Shown piece by piece: positions 53,670 to 63,162 of a DNA stretch of 64,000 bases (position 1 is its first letter; every line of letters begins with the position of its first letter). Below the pieces are notes generated by a model. The model worked only from the letters and a program-made list of their open reading frames with translations, made no database searches and was not told the origin of the DNA. This DNA comes from Pseudopedobacter alpinus. Lineage in GTDB: Bacteria; Bacteroidota; Bacteroidia; Sphingobacteriales; Sphingobacteriaceae. The stretch lies in NCBI RefSeq assembly GCF_042684645.1, contig NZ_JBHULV010000044.1, forward strand, positions 80,918 through 144,917. Reading direction: 5' to 3'. The position numbers were made by a program, and so were the translations under genes.

Positions 53670-54524
53670 CTATTTATTATTGAAATGATTAGAAGTGCCG
53701 TTTCTCCAAACACTGTTAAAATACCGCCAAGTATTTTTATTTGACGCTTCATATATGGTACAGAGCATAGGTTGATAATCTTCCATTATTCCATTCTTTT
53801 TATTACCGTAATTGTCAGTTATCGTAGCTTTGTTGGTGTGGTAATTTGAGGGTATTGCTAACCATTCATAAGCAATAAAGACACCCTCAATTGGCATAAT
53901 TATATTCAAATCACTTATATCAATCGTTGTTAGTTTTTTGCCTTTTTTCACTTCTACTGTAATGTTTTTTTGATTGATAAGAGTTGATGGTTTACCATCA
54001 AGAGCTGAATAGATCCGCAAATTAAATTTCGCTGTTTTAATCTCATTTTTTGTTAAAACAGTTATAGATTTTATGAATTGGTAATTGTCATAATCATTAG
54101 AATATGGGAAATAACGAGCAAGAAGAAATAATGACCTCATACCACTGCTATGTGCCGAATCATTACCCTTAAAAGTGCCAATATTAATTTGGCGAGTATT
54201 TTTACTATTACTAACTTTTACTTCATCTAAAATAAAGCTTTTGGGTTTTAAGTGAGTTTCAGTGGCAAAATCACTGTATTTTATTTTCTTTACTTCATAA
54301 CCTAAAGCATTAATCATTACAAAGCTTTCAACGTTTTTAGGAGAATTTAAAATAAAAGCTCCTTTTTCATCAGAGTTTATGTTAATATTTTCATCTTCAA
54401 TATAAACACTAGCAAAAGCTACAGGTTTTTTAGTTACTTCATCAAGAAGTTTATACGTTTTTTGAGCAAATACATTTACTTGAAATAATATTAATATCGC
54501 TAAAAGCTTAATTTTCATTTTCAT
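53670..54524 (-). CDS. CarboxypepD_reg-like domain protein, secreted
   Basis: A 284-residue protein with Sec signal (LLAILILFQVNVFAQ). Residues about 22-95 form a carboxypeptidase D regulatory-like domain (YKLLDEVTKKPVAFASVYIE; MINALGYEVKKIKYSDF). The rest is a beta-rich domain without recognised motifs (SGMRSLFLLARYFPYSNDYD; VFIAYEWLAIPSNYH). Relatives are periplasmic or outer-membrane proteins of unknown function. Confidence 0.75.
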   Translation of the reverse strand: MKMKIKLLAILILFQVNVFAQKTYKLLDEVTKKPVAFASVYIEDENININSDEKGAFILNSPKNVESFVMINALGYEVKKIKYSDFATETHLKPKSFILDEVKVSNSKNTRQINIGTFKGNDSAHSSGMRSLFLLARYFPYSNDYDNYQFIKSITVLTKNEIKTAKFNLRIYSALDGKPSTLINQKNITVEVKKGKKLTTIDISDLNIIMPIEGVFIAYEWLAIPSNYHTNKATITDNYGNKKNGIMEDYQPMLCTIYEASNKNTWRYFNSVWRNGTSNHFNNK

Positions 54525-54540
54525 AATTTAAAATTATTTC

Positions 54541-54652
54541 TTCCCTCATTCAAAATTCCCTCATTCCATCCTTCCCTCATTCAACATTCAAAATTCCCTC
54601 ATTCTATCCTTCAATCATACAATAATTTTATCCTTCTATCATTCAAAATTAA
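54541..54652. repeat. Pyrimidine-rich tandem repeats of CCCTCATTC / ATCCTTC
   Basis: Imperfect units such as TTCAAAATTCCCTCATTC and CATCCTTCCCTCATTC recur about six times over 110 bases between two minus-strand genes. On the minus strand it is purine-rich. No gene or hairpin is in it. Confidence 0.7.
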
Positions 54653-54653
54653 A

Positions 54654-55931
54654 TTACTCAATAAAAAATGCATCATCACCCTCATTGGCTGTTAAACTCA
54701 GTTTAACCACATCTTTACCCGCAATACCTTCCACAGAACCACTAATATGCACCGCATTTAACAATACTTTTTCCAGTTGTTTTTCTCTGGCTTTCCACAT
54801 GCGTTCCATGGCATTACGTTCACTTTGTATGCTCATTTTCATGCTCATAAAACCTTCGCTAATGGCATTCCATTGGCTCGAGAATTCAGAACTTGTTAAA
54901 TAATCATACAGCATGTGCATTTTATCACCACGGTTTTCTTGAGATTTTGTTGCAGTAAAAAGTCTAATGATACCATCTCTCAATACAAAAGCAACTGCTT
55001 TTAATTCTTCAAAAGAACAAATCCAAACGCCATCTTTTTCGCCAAAGCAATCCATACCTTTTGGGTAACATTGGGTTACAATAACGGCCACATCAGCACC
55101 GGTAGCAATTTTATCTTTTTTTAACTTCTCAATCCAATCGCCACCAAAATCTTTAGTACGTTTACTTTCATAAATAATTTTACCGCAAGCCTGTCCGGTT
55201 GTATTTCTAATCGTCTGAATACAATCTGCACCTCTAACGCCTTTCCCAACTTCATCAATCAAGTCAAAAGGGAAATTACTTTGTAGCAATTCCTCAACAA
55301 TGAGCTCTTGCACTTCGCCTTGTAACTGCATGCTTCCTTGCTCGGCTTTGCGTTTCATCTCGTCAACCAGTTTTTTCTGGTCTTCAATCTGCTTTTCGTA
55401 TTCTTTAAATTTTAATTGGTACTCGGTATCTCTTAACTGACTTTTATCTTGTTCTTGTTTTCTAATTTGTTCAGAGAGGGTGTTTCTTTCTTCCTGCAAT
55501 TTGCGTTGCATGGCCAATTCTAATTCGGCTTCCTTGTTTTTTAGTTCAGCCTCCTTTTTTAAAAACTCCAATTCTTTTTGGCGGGCAGTTTTTAATTTCT
55601 CCTCGTTATCCTTATTGCTGTTTTGCAGCATTTGTAACTGGTTTTCAAAATCAGAACCAATACTTTTTCTCAAAGTATCTTCTAATTGCTTTTGCAATAA
55701 AATCTTTTCGTTATCTAGTTTTTTCAGATAAACTTGTTCTTGCTGGGCTTGTTTGGCTAATAATTCTTGTTCTTTTCTCTGAAATTCTAAACGCTCTTTT
55801 TGTGCTTCATCTTCTTTCTTTTTCTTAAAATCAGCCATTTGCTTTTGCAAGCCTTTTTTATATTCTTCGGCCATTACCTCTTCAATAGGAAAAGAATGAC
55901 TGCAATTAGGACACTTTACTGTTGTTGACAT
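54654..55931 (-). CDS. DUF2130 protein with zinc ribbon, coiled coil and nuclease-like domain
   Basis: A 425-residue protein. An N-terminal zinc ribbon (CPNCSHSFPIEEV; only one CxxC visible) is followed by a long Lys/Glu/Gln coiled coil (about 25-200) and the DUF2130 domain (about 205-400) with GADCIQTIRNTTGQACGKII and YESKRTKDFGGDWIEKLKKD. The D...ExK arrangement suggests a PD-(D/E)xK nuclease-like fold, similar in layout to RmuC. It would act on DNA in the cytoplasm; substrate unknown. Confidence 0.85.
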   Translation of the reverse strand: MSTTVKCPNCSHSFPIEEVMAEEYKKGLQKQMADFKKKKEDEAQKERLEFQRKEQELLAKQAQQEQVYLKKLDNEKILLQKQLEDTLRKSIGSDFENQLQMLQNSNKDNEEKLKTARQKELEFLKKEAELKNKEAELELAMQRKLQEERNTLSEQIRKQEQDKSQLRDTEYQLKFKEYEKQIEDQKKLVDEMKRKAEQGSMQLQGEVQELIVEELLQSNFPFDLIDEVGKGVRGADCIQTIRNTTGQACGKIIYESKRTKDFGGDWIEKLKKDKIATGADVAVIVTQCYPKGMDCFGEKDGVWICSFEELKAVAFVLRDGIIRLFTATKSQENRGDKMHMLYDYLTSSEFSSQWNAISEGFMSMKMSIQSERNAMERMWKAREKQLEKVLLNAVHISGSVEGIAGKDVVKLSLTANEGDDAFFIE

Positions 55932-56142
55932 AACTTTGGTTGATATTTTAAACGGCTGATATGATGATGATAGAAAAATTATAACTCACCTAAATAAAAA
56001 TGTTTAGCTCAAATTTAATTCAATTTTGATAGCTAAGAATAGCAAATTTAAGTTTTTAAGATAGAATTTTTAATTTATTTACACTAGCAATTTAATTAGG
56101 CATTATGATTGTTTAGTGTGATACAAATTAAAAACAAAAATC

Positions 56143-56439
56143 ATGATAACAGATAAAATTGAAGAAGTAAAAAACACTTTAGAAGAGGTTTTACTTAAAG
56201 AAGACATTTACACAAATATTGGTAAAACCGAAAGAATACTTTCAATTGCTAGTGGAACATATATTTTTTTAAAAGGAATTAGAAACGTTTTCTCTAGCCC
56301 TTTAATTGCCACCACAGAATTGGTTTTAGGCTTTGGTCTTTTACAAAGAGGAATTAGCGGTTATTGCAGTATTACAGAAAAATTGGAATGTGAGCCACAA
56401 GGAAAAGCACCTATTTTAGTGGTTTCAGAAACTGTTTAG
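56143..56439 (+). CDS. Small membrane protein, YgaP/DUF2892-like
   Basis: A 98-residue protein: a charged helical start (about 1-30), then NIGKTERILSIASGTYIFLK and a second hydrophobic stretch (LIATTELVLGFGLLQRGISG), then GYCSITEKLECE. The NIGxxERxxxxxxG pattern and two short membrane spans fit DUF2892/YgaP-type transmembrane domains. Function unknown. An own terminator follows. Confidence 0.75.
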   Translation: MITDKIEEVKNTLEEVLLKEDIYTNIGKTERILSIASGTYIFLKGIRNVFSSPLIATTELVLGFGLLQRGISGYCSITEKLECEPQGKAPILVVSETV

Positions 56440-56479
56440 AAAAGGTTACTCCAGTTTATTAGAATAACTTTCTTTAATG

Positions 56480-56520
56480 ATAAACCCACGCAATTAATTC
56501 ATTGTGTGGGTTTATTTTTT
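56480..56520 (+). terminator. Intrinsic terminator after the DUF2892-like gene
   Basis: ATAAACCCAC and GTGGGTTTAT form a stem around CAATTAATTCATT-like loop sequence, followed by a T run. Confidence 0.85.
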
Positions 56521-56585
56521 TTAATATCTTTTGTGAAATATTAAACATTATATTAAAGATAGGAAGCTTCTTATCATTAACTAAA

Positions 56586-57722
56586 CTACTTAGCCGTAAC
56601 TTTTTGAGTTAAATTTAATCCGTTTCCACTTATTTTTAGCATATAAATTCCATTTGGTTGAGTCTGCTCTAAGTTAAATTGCAATTGAGAATTTAACGCT
56701 GTTACCTTTTTCGCAAGTACTACTTTTCCATTTATATTGTATAAAGCAACATCAAAAACTTTTCCATCATATCCTTTTAAGTTAATCACTAAATTATCTA
56801 TAAATGGATTCGGATAAACACTGATTAAATCACTCTCTAATTCAAACTTTGCTGATGCAACACCAGATGTAATAGATTTACCATCAAAGTCAAACTGTAT
56901 TAATCTATAATAGTTGATACCGCTAGCTGCATTTTTATCTATATAATTGTAATTGTTTTCTTGATTAGTAGTTCCATTTCCATCAATTTTAGCAATTGTA
57001 GCCCATTTTATACCATCCGTACTTCTTTGTAAATCAAAATATTTATTGTTTAATTCAGAAGTTGTTTTCCAAGAAATACTCATCCCACTTGCTGTTGATT
57101 TGGCTAATAAGCTTTTTAAAGAAATTGGTAAAGTTGATGCTGTGGTAAAAGATGCTAACACGGAATTACCTCCTGGGGTGAAGCCGGCTAATTGAAAATA
57201 GTAAGTTTTTCCAGGTTCCATATTTTGTGTAGGTAAAAAAACAAGCTCGTGTTCATATTTTCGATTTTCAGTTGAACTTATTGTGTAATTTCCAAAATCA
57301 TTGTTCACAATAACAGTTCCAGCAGTAAATGTATAATTACTAAAGCTACTATAACCATTTAATTGCTTAGTAGTGGCAGTACCATTAATCACATTTGGAT
57401 TTGAAGCCGCAATCACAAAAGCATTACTACCACTTGTTTTGGTTAGTGCTGTGAAATTTATTCCATCCACGCTATACTGATAGCTAAATGAATAAGTCAT
57501 TCCATTATTATTAATATCTAATGGAACGCCAATTTCTGTTCTTAAGCGTAATACTTCATTTTGGGTATTCACTTGTATAGCAGTATTTTCTGCTGCTCGC
57601 CATGTTGCAGTAGTTTCGTTTCCATCATCATTGCGCCATCTCCAATTTCCTGAAGAAAAGGTAGCAAATGTTAATTTTGTAATAATTAAAAATAAGAAGG
57701 TAAAAAGTAATTGTTTTTTCAT
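56586..57722 (-). CDS. Secreted protein with T9SS C-terminal sorting domain
   Basis: A 378-residue protein with Sec signal (FLIITKLTFA). Residues about 20-195 form a beta-rich domain (FSSGNWRWRNDDGNETTATW) of no known family. A fibronectin-like part (SISWKTTSELNNKYFDLQRS; GINYYRLIQFDFDGK) is followed by a T9SS type A sorting domain (ISVYPNPFIDNLVINLKGYD; ALYNINGKVVLAKKV; GIYMLKISGNG). It would be exported across the outer membrane. Its start overlaps the stop of the Lnt-like gene by four bases, so the two are co-transcribed. Confidence 0.85.
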   Translation of the reverse strand: MKKQLLFTFLFLIITKLTFATFSSGNWRWRNDDGNETTATWRAAENTAIQVNTQNEVLRLRTEIGVPLDINNNGMTYSFSYQYSVDGINFTALTKTSGSNAFVIAASNPNVINGTATTKQLNGYSSFSNYTFTAGTVIVNNDFGNYTISSTENRKYEHELVFLPTQNMEPGKTYYFQLAGFTPGGNSVLASFTTASTLPISLKSLLAKSTASGMSISWKTTSELNNKYFDLQRSTDGIKWATIAKIDGNGTTNQENNYNYIDKNAASGINYYRLIQFDFDGKSITSGVASAKFELESDLISVYPNPFIDNLVINLKGYDGKVFDVALYNINGKVVLAKKVTALNSQLQFNLEQTQPNGIYMLKISGNGLNLTQKVTAK

Positions 57723-59185
57723 GTTTTTTTGAATAATATTAGTGTTAAAAATAAAAGTGAAATTAGAGTAATAAATGCTTTTGGATATTTATTGTAAAAA
57801 GTAAAGGATTGATTTTTGAAAATTAAAATATTATGAATTGTAGGAAAATCACTCTTCTCAAATCTCTGTATGTCTCCATTTGCAGAAACCTTTCCGCTGT
57901 AACCTAAATTACTGTTAATGGCAATGTCTCTTCTGTTTTCTATTGCTCTTAATCTATTATAATAAAAGTGTTGCTCGGTAATATAGGAATCTTTAAACCA
58001 CCCATCATTGCTCATATTAATTAAAAACTGAGCTCCAGCTTTAGTTAAATCTGATACATGATGAGCTATTGTTGCTTCATTGCATAAAAAAACACCCAAC
58101 TTACCTTTCTCAGTATTAATAATTGTATTCCGGGTGCCTTCTTTTACGCTAAACCCGTTATTGACAAACATTTTAGTAATGTGTTTTGAAAATGGTGCTT
58201 CAAAAAAGGTGAGGGGGAAATTTTTGTCATACTTTCCTATCACCTCATTATTGTGGTGAATAGCATATACACTGTTATATACGGTGTTAGAATTATAAGC
58301 TGTATTCATACCTATAATTGTAGTTGTTTTGTGAAAAGAACCTTTTAGAAGAACATTTAAAAAATCGTCGTTTTTTTTATAGGTCCAGGGAACCAGAGAT
58401 TCCGTCCAAACATTAAAATCTGACCGATTTAGAGCAGCTTGTTGGTTAAGTGTGAATATATTTCCTACAATTTCATTACCTCCCAACTCCCAATTTGTCT
58501 TTGGGTTGATGTTTGCGTTCAATAAACTAATTTTGATTGGATCTGTATTTTTGTCTGAAGCAATGATATGTGCTAAATAATTACTGATAAAAAATGATCC
58601 AATAATTAAAGATGCGATAGCAAAATTTTCCGTTCTTTTGATACAAAGCGCAATACTTCCGTTTATTAGAATGATAAAGAATGTTAGAAAATAAATACCA
58701 CCAAATTCTGCTAACTGAACGGTATAGGCGCTACCTAAAAAAGGATTACCAAAGTGAAAATTATACCAAGGCAAGGTTTTAAAAGCAATATCGCACAAAA
58801 ACTCAAAAAAAGTAAAAATTGATGATAATAGGATGATGCCTTTCCAACTATATATTCCGTTTGATAATTTATGTACAATAAAAAAAAGGGATGTAAAAAA
58901 TGAAACAAACAAAATTGTCGAAAAAAGATTGGCGAAAATGCCATAATAAATACTTCCGGTGAATGTGGACGAAGAAAAAGGCATCCAATAAAAAAGAAAT
59001 ATAAAATGAACAGAACTAAACAAGCTTGCACTAATTATAACTTGTTTAGTTGTTACCTTATTTAAAGAAATAAGAAGAGGAGCTAAGCATACCATCCCCA
59101 AAATAGGGATGGTATAAAATACAGATATAACCAAACCTATAGCAGATAAAATTGCTAATATGGCATGATGAAATTTGAGGGTCAT
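57719..59185 (-). CDS. lnt: Apolipoprotein N-acyltransferase-like protein
   Basis: A 488-residue protein: about six to seven membrane segments up to residue 210, then a nitrilase (CN hydrolase) domain, and one C-terminal segment (KAFITLISLLFLTLILF). The catalytic triad is visible as Glu in NVWTESLVPW, Lys in GKYDKNFPLTFFEAPF and Cys368 in GVFLCNEATI; INMSNDGWFKDSY is the usual Lnt motif. Standard Lnt has CYE, here CNE. It N-acylates lipoproteins in the inner membrane, or is a specialised paralogue, given its overlap with a T9SS cargo gene. Confidence 0.88.
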   Translation of the reverse strand: MTLKFHHAILAILSAIGLVISVFYTIPILGMVCLAPLLISLNKVTTKQVIISASLFSSVHFIFLFYWMPFSSSTFTGSIYYGIFANLFSTILFVSFFTSLFFIVHKLSNGIYSWKGIILLSSIFTFFEFLCDIAFKTLPWYNFHFGNPFLGSAYTVQLAEFGGIYFLTFFIILINGSIALCIKRTENFAIASLIIGSFFISNYLAHIIASDKNTDPIKISLLNANINPKTNWELGGNEIVGNIFTLNQQAALNRSDFNVWTESLVPWTYKKNDDFLNVLLKGSFHKTTTIIGMNTAYNSNTVYNSVYAIHHNNEVIGKYDKNFPLTFFEAPFSKHITKMFVNNGFSVKEGTRNTIINTEKGKLGVFLCNEATIAHHVSDLTKAGAQFLINMSNDGWFKDSYITEQHFYYNRLRAIENRRDIAINSNLGYSGKVSANGDIQRFEKSDFPTIHNILIFKNQSFTFYNKYPKAFITLISLLFLTLILFKKT

Positions 59186-59278
59186 AAAAAGTAGCTGTAT
59201 TAATCTGCAAAACTATATCTTTCAAATTATCTCAAATAGTTTAACTTGTACCCGTTTACATCGGAGACATTGTTGTTC

Positions 59279-60241
59279 TTATTTTATCTCCTCTATATAA
59301 GCTTTAGGACTCACTCCTTCATGTTTTTGGAAAATTTTATAAAAGCCGCTTCTAGACTTAAAACCAGCTTGAAAAGCCAAACCTTCAATAGTTAAATTTT
59401 GTAGATTTTGATTCTTGCTAATTAATTGTTTAAAGTAATTTACACGATATTGGTTTATCCAATCAGAGAAATTTAACTTATGTTTAAGTGATAAAACTTC
59501 TTTTATTTTTTTTTGATTTATCCCGATTTTTTTTGAAAACTTTAACAAAGTAATTGTTTTGTCTTTAAATATTTCATCACTTTTAATAAAATTTTCAATA
59601 GTAAAAAAAACATCTTCAATATCTCCGCTATCGGTTTGCTCTGCAATATCTTTCTTAATTCTGCTCAGAGTTTCTGGTTTCATGTCTAAAAAGGAGGCTA
59701 CACATTCAATAGGTAATCTATCAACGTCTCCACTTCTAGAATGTACAAAATTTTCATATCTTTCTTTAGCTTTTCCTACACGTACAATATGCGACCTTTC
59801 CTGTGCATCTATATAATAACTTTCATAAACTTTTCTAATCATATAATTAAGTTCAAAAAACCTTTCATACCATCCTAAAAGTATATCTGTATGTACTCCA
59901 AGTAAAATTGTGGGTTCTATAGCCACAATAGCTTTTTTTGAAGGCTGCTCACCATATAGTCCAGTTAAGGAACTTAAAAATTCATTTTCAATAGAAATAT
60001 AAGTAGTTATTTTTTTATGATGATGGTCAGAATATGCCATCATTGCACCTTCTTTTATGAAATACATATATTTACAAACCTCTCCTTGGTGTAAAAGGTG
60101 CTGGTCTTTTTTTAGCGATACCGTAATGGCATGTGTTTTAAATTCAGCGGCTAAAGAATCGCTGATGGGGTAGTAGTTTGATAATAAAGTGATAACATGG
60201 GCGACGTCCTCGTTAGGAGCGACAAAATAATTTAGATTCAT
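59279..60241 (-). CDS. Regulator joining a Crp/Fnr-like half to an AraC DNA-binding domain
   Basis: A 320-residue protein. Residues about 20-130 form a cyclic-nucleotide-binding-type beta barrel (LKKDQHLLHQGEVCKYMYFI, then KEGAMMAYSDHHHKKITTYI). Then comes a long helix and a Crp-type helix-turn-helix as in Bacteroidota Crp homologues (LPIECVASFLDMKPETLSRI). The C-terminal 100 residues are an AraC domain (FSKKIGINQKKIKEVLSLKH; LAFQAGFKSRSGFYKIFQKH, then EGVSPKAYIEEIK). Two DNA-binding domains in one chain is unusual. Ligand and targets unknown. Confidence 0.82.
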   Translation of the reverse strand: MNLNYFVAPNEDVAHVITLLSNYYPISDSLAAEFKTHAITVSLKKDQHLLHQGEVCKYMYFIKEGAMMAYSDHHHKKITTYISIENEFLSSLTGLYGEQPSKKAIVAIEPTILLGVHTDILLGWYERFFELNYMIRKVYESYYIDAQERSHIVRVGKAKERYENFVHSRSGDVDRLPIECVASFLDMKPETLSRIKKDIAEQTDSGDIEDVFFTIENFIKSDEIFKDKTITLLKFSKKIGINQKKIKEVLSLKHKLNFSDWINQYRVNYFKQLISKNQNLQNLTIEGLAFQAGFKSRSGFYKIFQKHEGVSPKAYIEEIK

Positions 60242-60483
60242 TGAAAAAATTTGCTGCGGTATGTTTTTTTTAAAATTAATTCTAAAAGTAATTAAACTAT
60301 CTAAAAAAAAATCAATTCAAATTTCAGTAAATAGCAAGTACTTTTATATTTCCTTGATATCAAAAATATGAGGTATTTTTAGGTATTGAAGAAGTGATTT
60401 TTGAAATAATTCTTTATAGCGTTTCTGGCATTTATGTTTAAAAAAAAAGAACAAATAAATGACTTTCCTTTGCCTTAGAAGTA

Positions 60484-60491
60484 TAAATTTG
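60484..60491 (+). promoter_or_regulatory. Candidate -7 box of the M16 operon
   Basis: TAAATTTG matches TAnnTTTG and lies 17 bases before the ATG at 60509. No good TTTG box is found 19-21 bases upstream of it. Confidence 0.35.
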
Positions 60492-60508
60492 CGCTATAAC
60501 AAAAGTGT

Positions 60509-61744
60509 ATGATAAAGTTTGAGAAATTTGTTTTAGAAAACGGTTTAAGAGTGTTGGTACACGAGGATAATACCACGCCAATGGCTGTTTTAAATATATT
60601 GTATGATGTTGGTGCTAGAGATGAGGACCCAGAACAAACAGGTTTTGCTCATTTATTTGAACATTTAATGTTTGGCGGCTCTGTAAATATTCCATCTTAT
60701 GATGAACCTTTGCAGCGTGTTGGTGGTCAAAATAATGCATTTACTAGTAACGACATGACTAACTATTATATTACCCTGCCAGCCGTAAACTTAGAAACTG
60801 CTTTTTGGTTAGAAAGTGATAGAATGTTAAGTTTAGCTTTTTCAGAAAAAAGCTTAGAAGTGCAACGTAATGTAGTTTGTGAAGAGTTTAAACAACGTTA
60901 CCTAAATCAGCCTTATGGCGATGTTTGGTTGAAATTACGTCCGCTAGTTTATGAAAAACACCCCTACCAATGGGCTACAATTGGGAAAATTTTAAGCCAT
61001 ATTGAAGATGCTAAAATAGAAGATGTAAAAGCTTTTTTTAAGAAACACTACAATCCTCAAAATGCCATAATGGTTGTGGGTGGCGATGTAACTTTAGAAG
61101 AGGTGAAAAAGTTGTGCGATAAATGGTTTGCACCAATTGCTGCAGGAGAAAAGTATGAGCGTAATTTACCCAAAGAACCTATACAAACAGCAGAAAGAAA
61201 ATTAACAGTAAATGCCGACGTACCATCTAGCGCTATTTACAAAGTGTTTAAAATGCCCGGTAAAATGGAAGAAGGTTATGCCGCTTGCGATTTAATTTCC
61301 GATGTTTTATCGCAAGGAAAATCTTCTCGGTTGTACAGAAATTTAGTAAAAGAAAATCAAGTTTTTTCTGATATTAAGGCTTATAATTTTGGTAGCATAG
61401 ATACTGGAATGTTTGTGATAGAGGGAAGATTATCACCAGAAATTGACATGGATACCGCAGATGAATTGATTTGGCAAGAGCTGAAGCAATTATGTGATTT
61501 AGCCATTAGCGAAGATGAATTAACCAAGGTTAAAAACAAATACGAATCGGCAAAAGCATTTGAACAAACTAGTTTATTGGATAAAGCCATGAATTTAGCT
61601 TTTTACGAACTTTTTGGAGATGCCAATTTAGCCAATACAGATTTAGAGAATTATTTAGCCGTTAGCACAGCCGATATTCAAAATTACGCTCAACAAATTT
61701 TCAAGAAAGAAGCTGCAAGTACCTTATTTTATAAAGCCAATTAG
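60509..61744 (+). CDS. M16 family zinc metallopeptidase, catalytic subunit
   Basis: A 411-residue M16B-type peptidase. The inverted zinc motif HxxEH is in GFAHLFEHLMFGG (His48, Glu51, His52), and the downstream Glu lies in EVQRNVVCEEFKQRY. Both halves of the pitrilysin fold are present. No signal peptide, so cytoplasmic. M16B enzymes work as two-chain clams; the partner without zinc site follows after one base. It would degrade unfolded proteins or peptides. Confidence 0.92.
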   Translation: MIKFEKFVLENGLRVLVHEDNTTPMAVLNILYDVGARDEDPEQTGFAHLFEHLMFGGSVNIPSYDEPLQRVGGQNNAFTSNDMTNYYITLPAVNLETAFWLESDRMLSLAFSEKSLEVQRNVVCEEFKQRYLNQPYGDVWLKLRPLVYEKHPYQWATIGKILSHIEDAKIEDVKAFFKKHYNPQNAIMVVGGDVTLEEVKKLCDKWFAPIAAGEKYERNLPKEPIQTAERKLTVNADVPSSAIYKVFKMPGKMEEGYAACDLISDVLSQGKSSRLYRNLVKENQVFSDIKAYNFGSIDTGMFVIEGRLSPEIDMDTADELIWQELKQLCDLAISEDELTKVKNKYESAKAFEQTSLLDKAMNLAFYELFGDANLANTDLENYLAVSTADIQNYAQQIFKKEAASTLFYKAN

Positions 61745-61745
61745 C

Positions 61746-63017
61746 ATGTTAGACAGAACCATAGCCCCAAACTTTAAACAAATAGAAGATGTTAAGTTTG
61801 TAAAAGCAGCAGCACATTACCTCAAAAATAATATCCCTGTTTACATCATTAACGCCGGCGACCAAGATTTGGTAAGTGTTGAATTTATTTTTCAAAATAT
61901 TAGTTGGGATACAGAAAAACCTTTACTACCTCGCATTACAAACAGTTTGTTAACCGAAGGAACAAGTACGCTTACGGCAGCTCAAATTGCAGATAACATA
62001 GATTATTATGGTGCTTATTACCAAACAGCTTATAGTAACGATAAATCCTCTTTAACTTTATTCTCTTTAAATAAAAACTTAGCTAACACTTTACCAATTA
62101 TTAAAGAATTATTGGTTGATGCCATTTTTCCGGATAACGAATTACAGACTTTTTTACGTAATGAAATTCAGCATTTAAAAATAAACCTCGAAAAAAATGC
62201 AGTGATAGCTCGCAGAGAATTTAACAAAGCGTTGTTTGGCAATAGCGCTTATGGTTATGCTTCTGTTGAAGAAGATTACCAAAACGTAAATAGAGAAGAT
62301 TTATTAGCGCATTACAAAACAGTTTATCAGCCTGCAAACTGTACCATTATTATTTCTGGTAAAGTTGAGGAAAACACCATTGCCATTTTAGAAGCTTTAT
62401 TTGGAAATTGGGAATCTGATGCGGTTTTACCTGCTTTTAATGTTGCTTTAAAACCAACCGCAGATAAATTGGTTTACACCGAGAAAAAAGATGCTTTGCA
62501 ATCCGCCATCCGTATTGGCATTCCCACCATAAACCGCACCCATCAAGATTTTATTAGTTTACAAATTTTAAACACCATTTTGGGCGGTTATTTTGGCAGC
62601 CGTTTAATGGCTAATATTCGTGAAGATAAGGGCTATACTTACGGAATTGGTTCTGGCGTAGCAACATTACAACATGCTGGCTATTTCTTTATCAGTACAG
62701 AAGTTGGGGTTGATGTTACCAAAAGTACATTAGAAGAAATAGAGAAAGAGGTTAACCTTTTAAAAACAGAATTGGTAGCAGAAGACGAATTGCAATTGGT
62801 AAAAAATTATTTAATGGGCAGCCTTTTAGGTAGTTTAGAAAATGCTTTCTCACACGCAGAAAAGTTTAAAAACCTTCATTTTTACGGTTTAGGTTACGAT
62901 TATTATGAGCGTTATATTAAAACTGTAAAAAGTATAACGCCAAAAGAATTAATGACTTTAGCCAATAAATATTGGAACTATAATGAATTTTATAAAATTA
63001 TAGTAGGGAAAATGTAG
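61746..63017 (+). CDS. M16 family peptidase, non-zinc partner subunit
   Basis: A 423-residue M16 homologue lacking HxxEH in its N-terminal domain. The C-terminal domain keeps the substrate-side R/Y motif LMANIREDKGYTYGIGSGVA, as in partner subunits of heterodimeric M16B enzymes. LNTILGGYFGSRLMANIRED is typical. It starts one base after the catalytic subunit's stop. Confidence 0.92.
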   Translation: MLDRTIAPNFKQIEDVKFVKAAAHYLKNNIPVYIINAGDQDLVSVEFIFQNISWDTEKPLLPRITNSLLTEGTSTLTAAQIADNIDYYGAYYQTAYSNDKSSLTLFSLNKNLANTLPIIKELLVDAIFPDNELQTFLRNEIQHLKINLEKNAVIARREFNKALFGNSAYGYASVEEDYQNVNREDLLAHYKTVYQPANCTIIISGKVEENTIAILEALFGNWESDAVLPAFNVALKPTADKLVYTEKKDALQSAIRIGIPTINRTHQDFISLQILNTILGGYFGSRLMANIREDKGYTYGIGSGVATLQHAGYFFISTEVGVDVTKSTLEEIEKEVNLLKTELVAEDELQLVKNYLMGSLLGSLENAFSHAEKFKNLHFYGLGYDYYERYIKTVKSITPKELMTLANKYWNYNEFYKIIVGKM

Positions 63018-63027
63018 TTTGTTTTGG

Positions 63028-63058
63028 GCGTTTACTGCCTGCGGCAGGCAGTAAACGC
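63028..63058. terminator. Perfect 31-base palindrome after the M16 operon
   Basis: GCGTTTACTGCCTGC and GCAGGCAGTAAACGC are exact inverted repeats separated by one G. A partial echo, ACTACCTGCCTGTCGC, follows. No T run follows directly, so it may be a REP-like element that also ends or protects the transcript. Confidence 0.7.
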
Positions 63059-63095
63059 TATCCACTACCTGCCTGTCGCTAATAAAGGTATCTTT

Positions 63096-63123
63096 TTTTG
63101 TCCTCCTGAGCGAAGTCGAAGGA
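63096..63123. repeat. Half-unit of the GAGCGNAGTCGAAG repeat
   Basis: TCCTCCTGAGCGAAGTCGAA matches the left arm of the repeat pair at 20881-21068; the right arm is missing. Confidence 0.65.
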
Positions 63124-63162
63124 AAAAAAAATGTCGTTTCTATCGTTAACGCAAATACCTAA

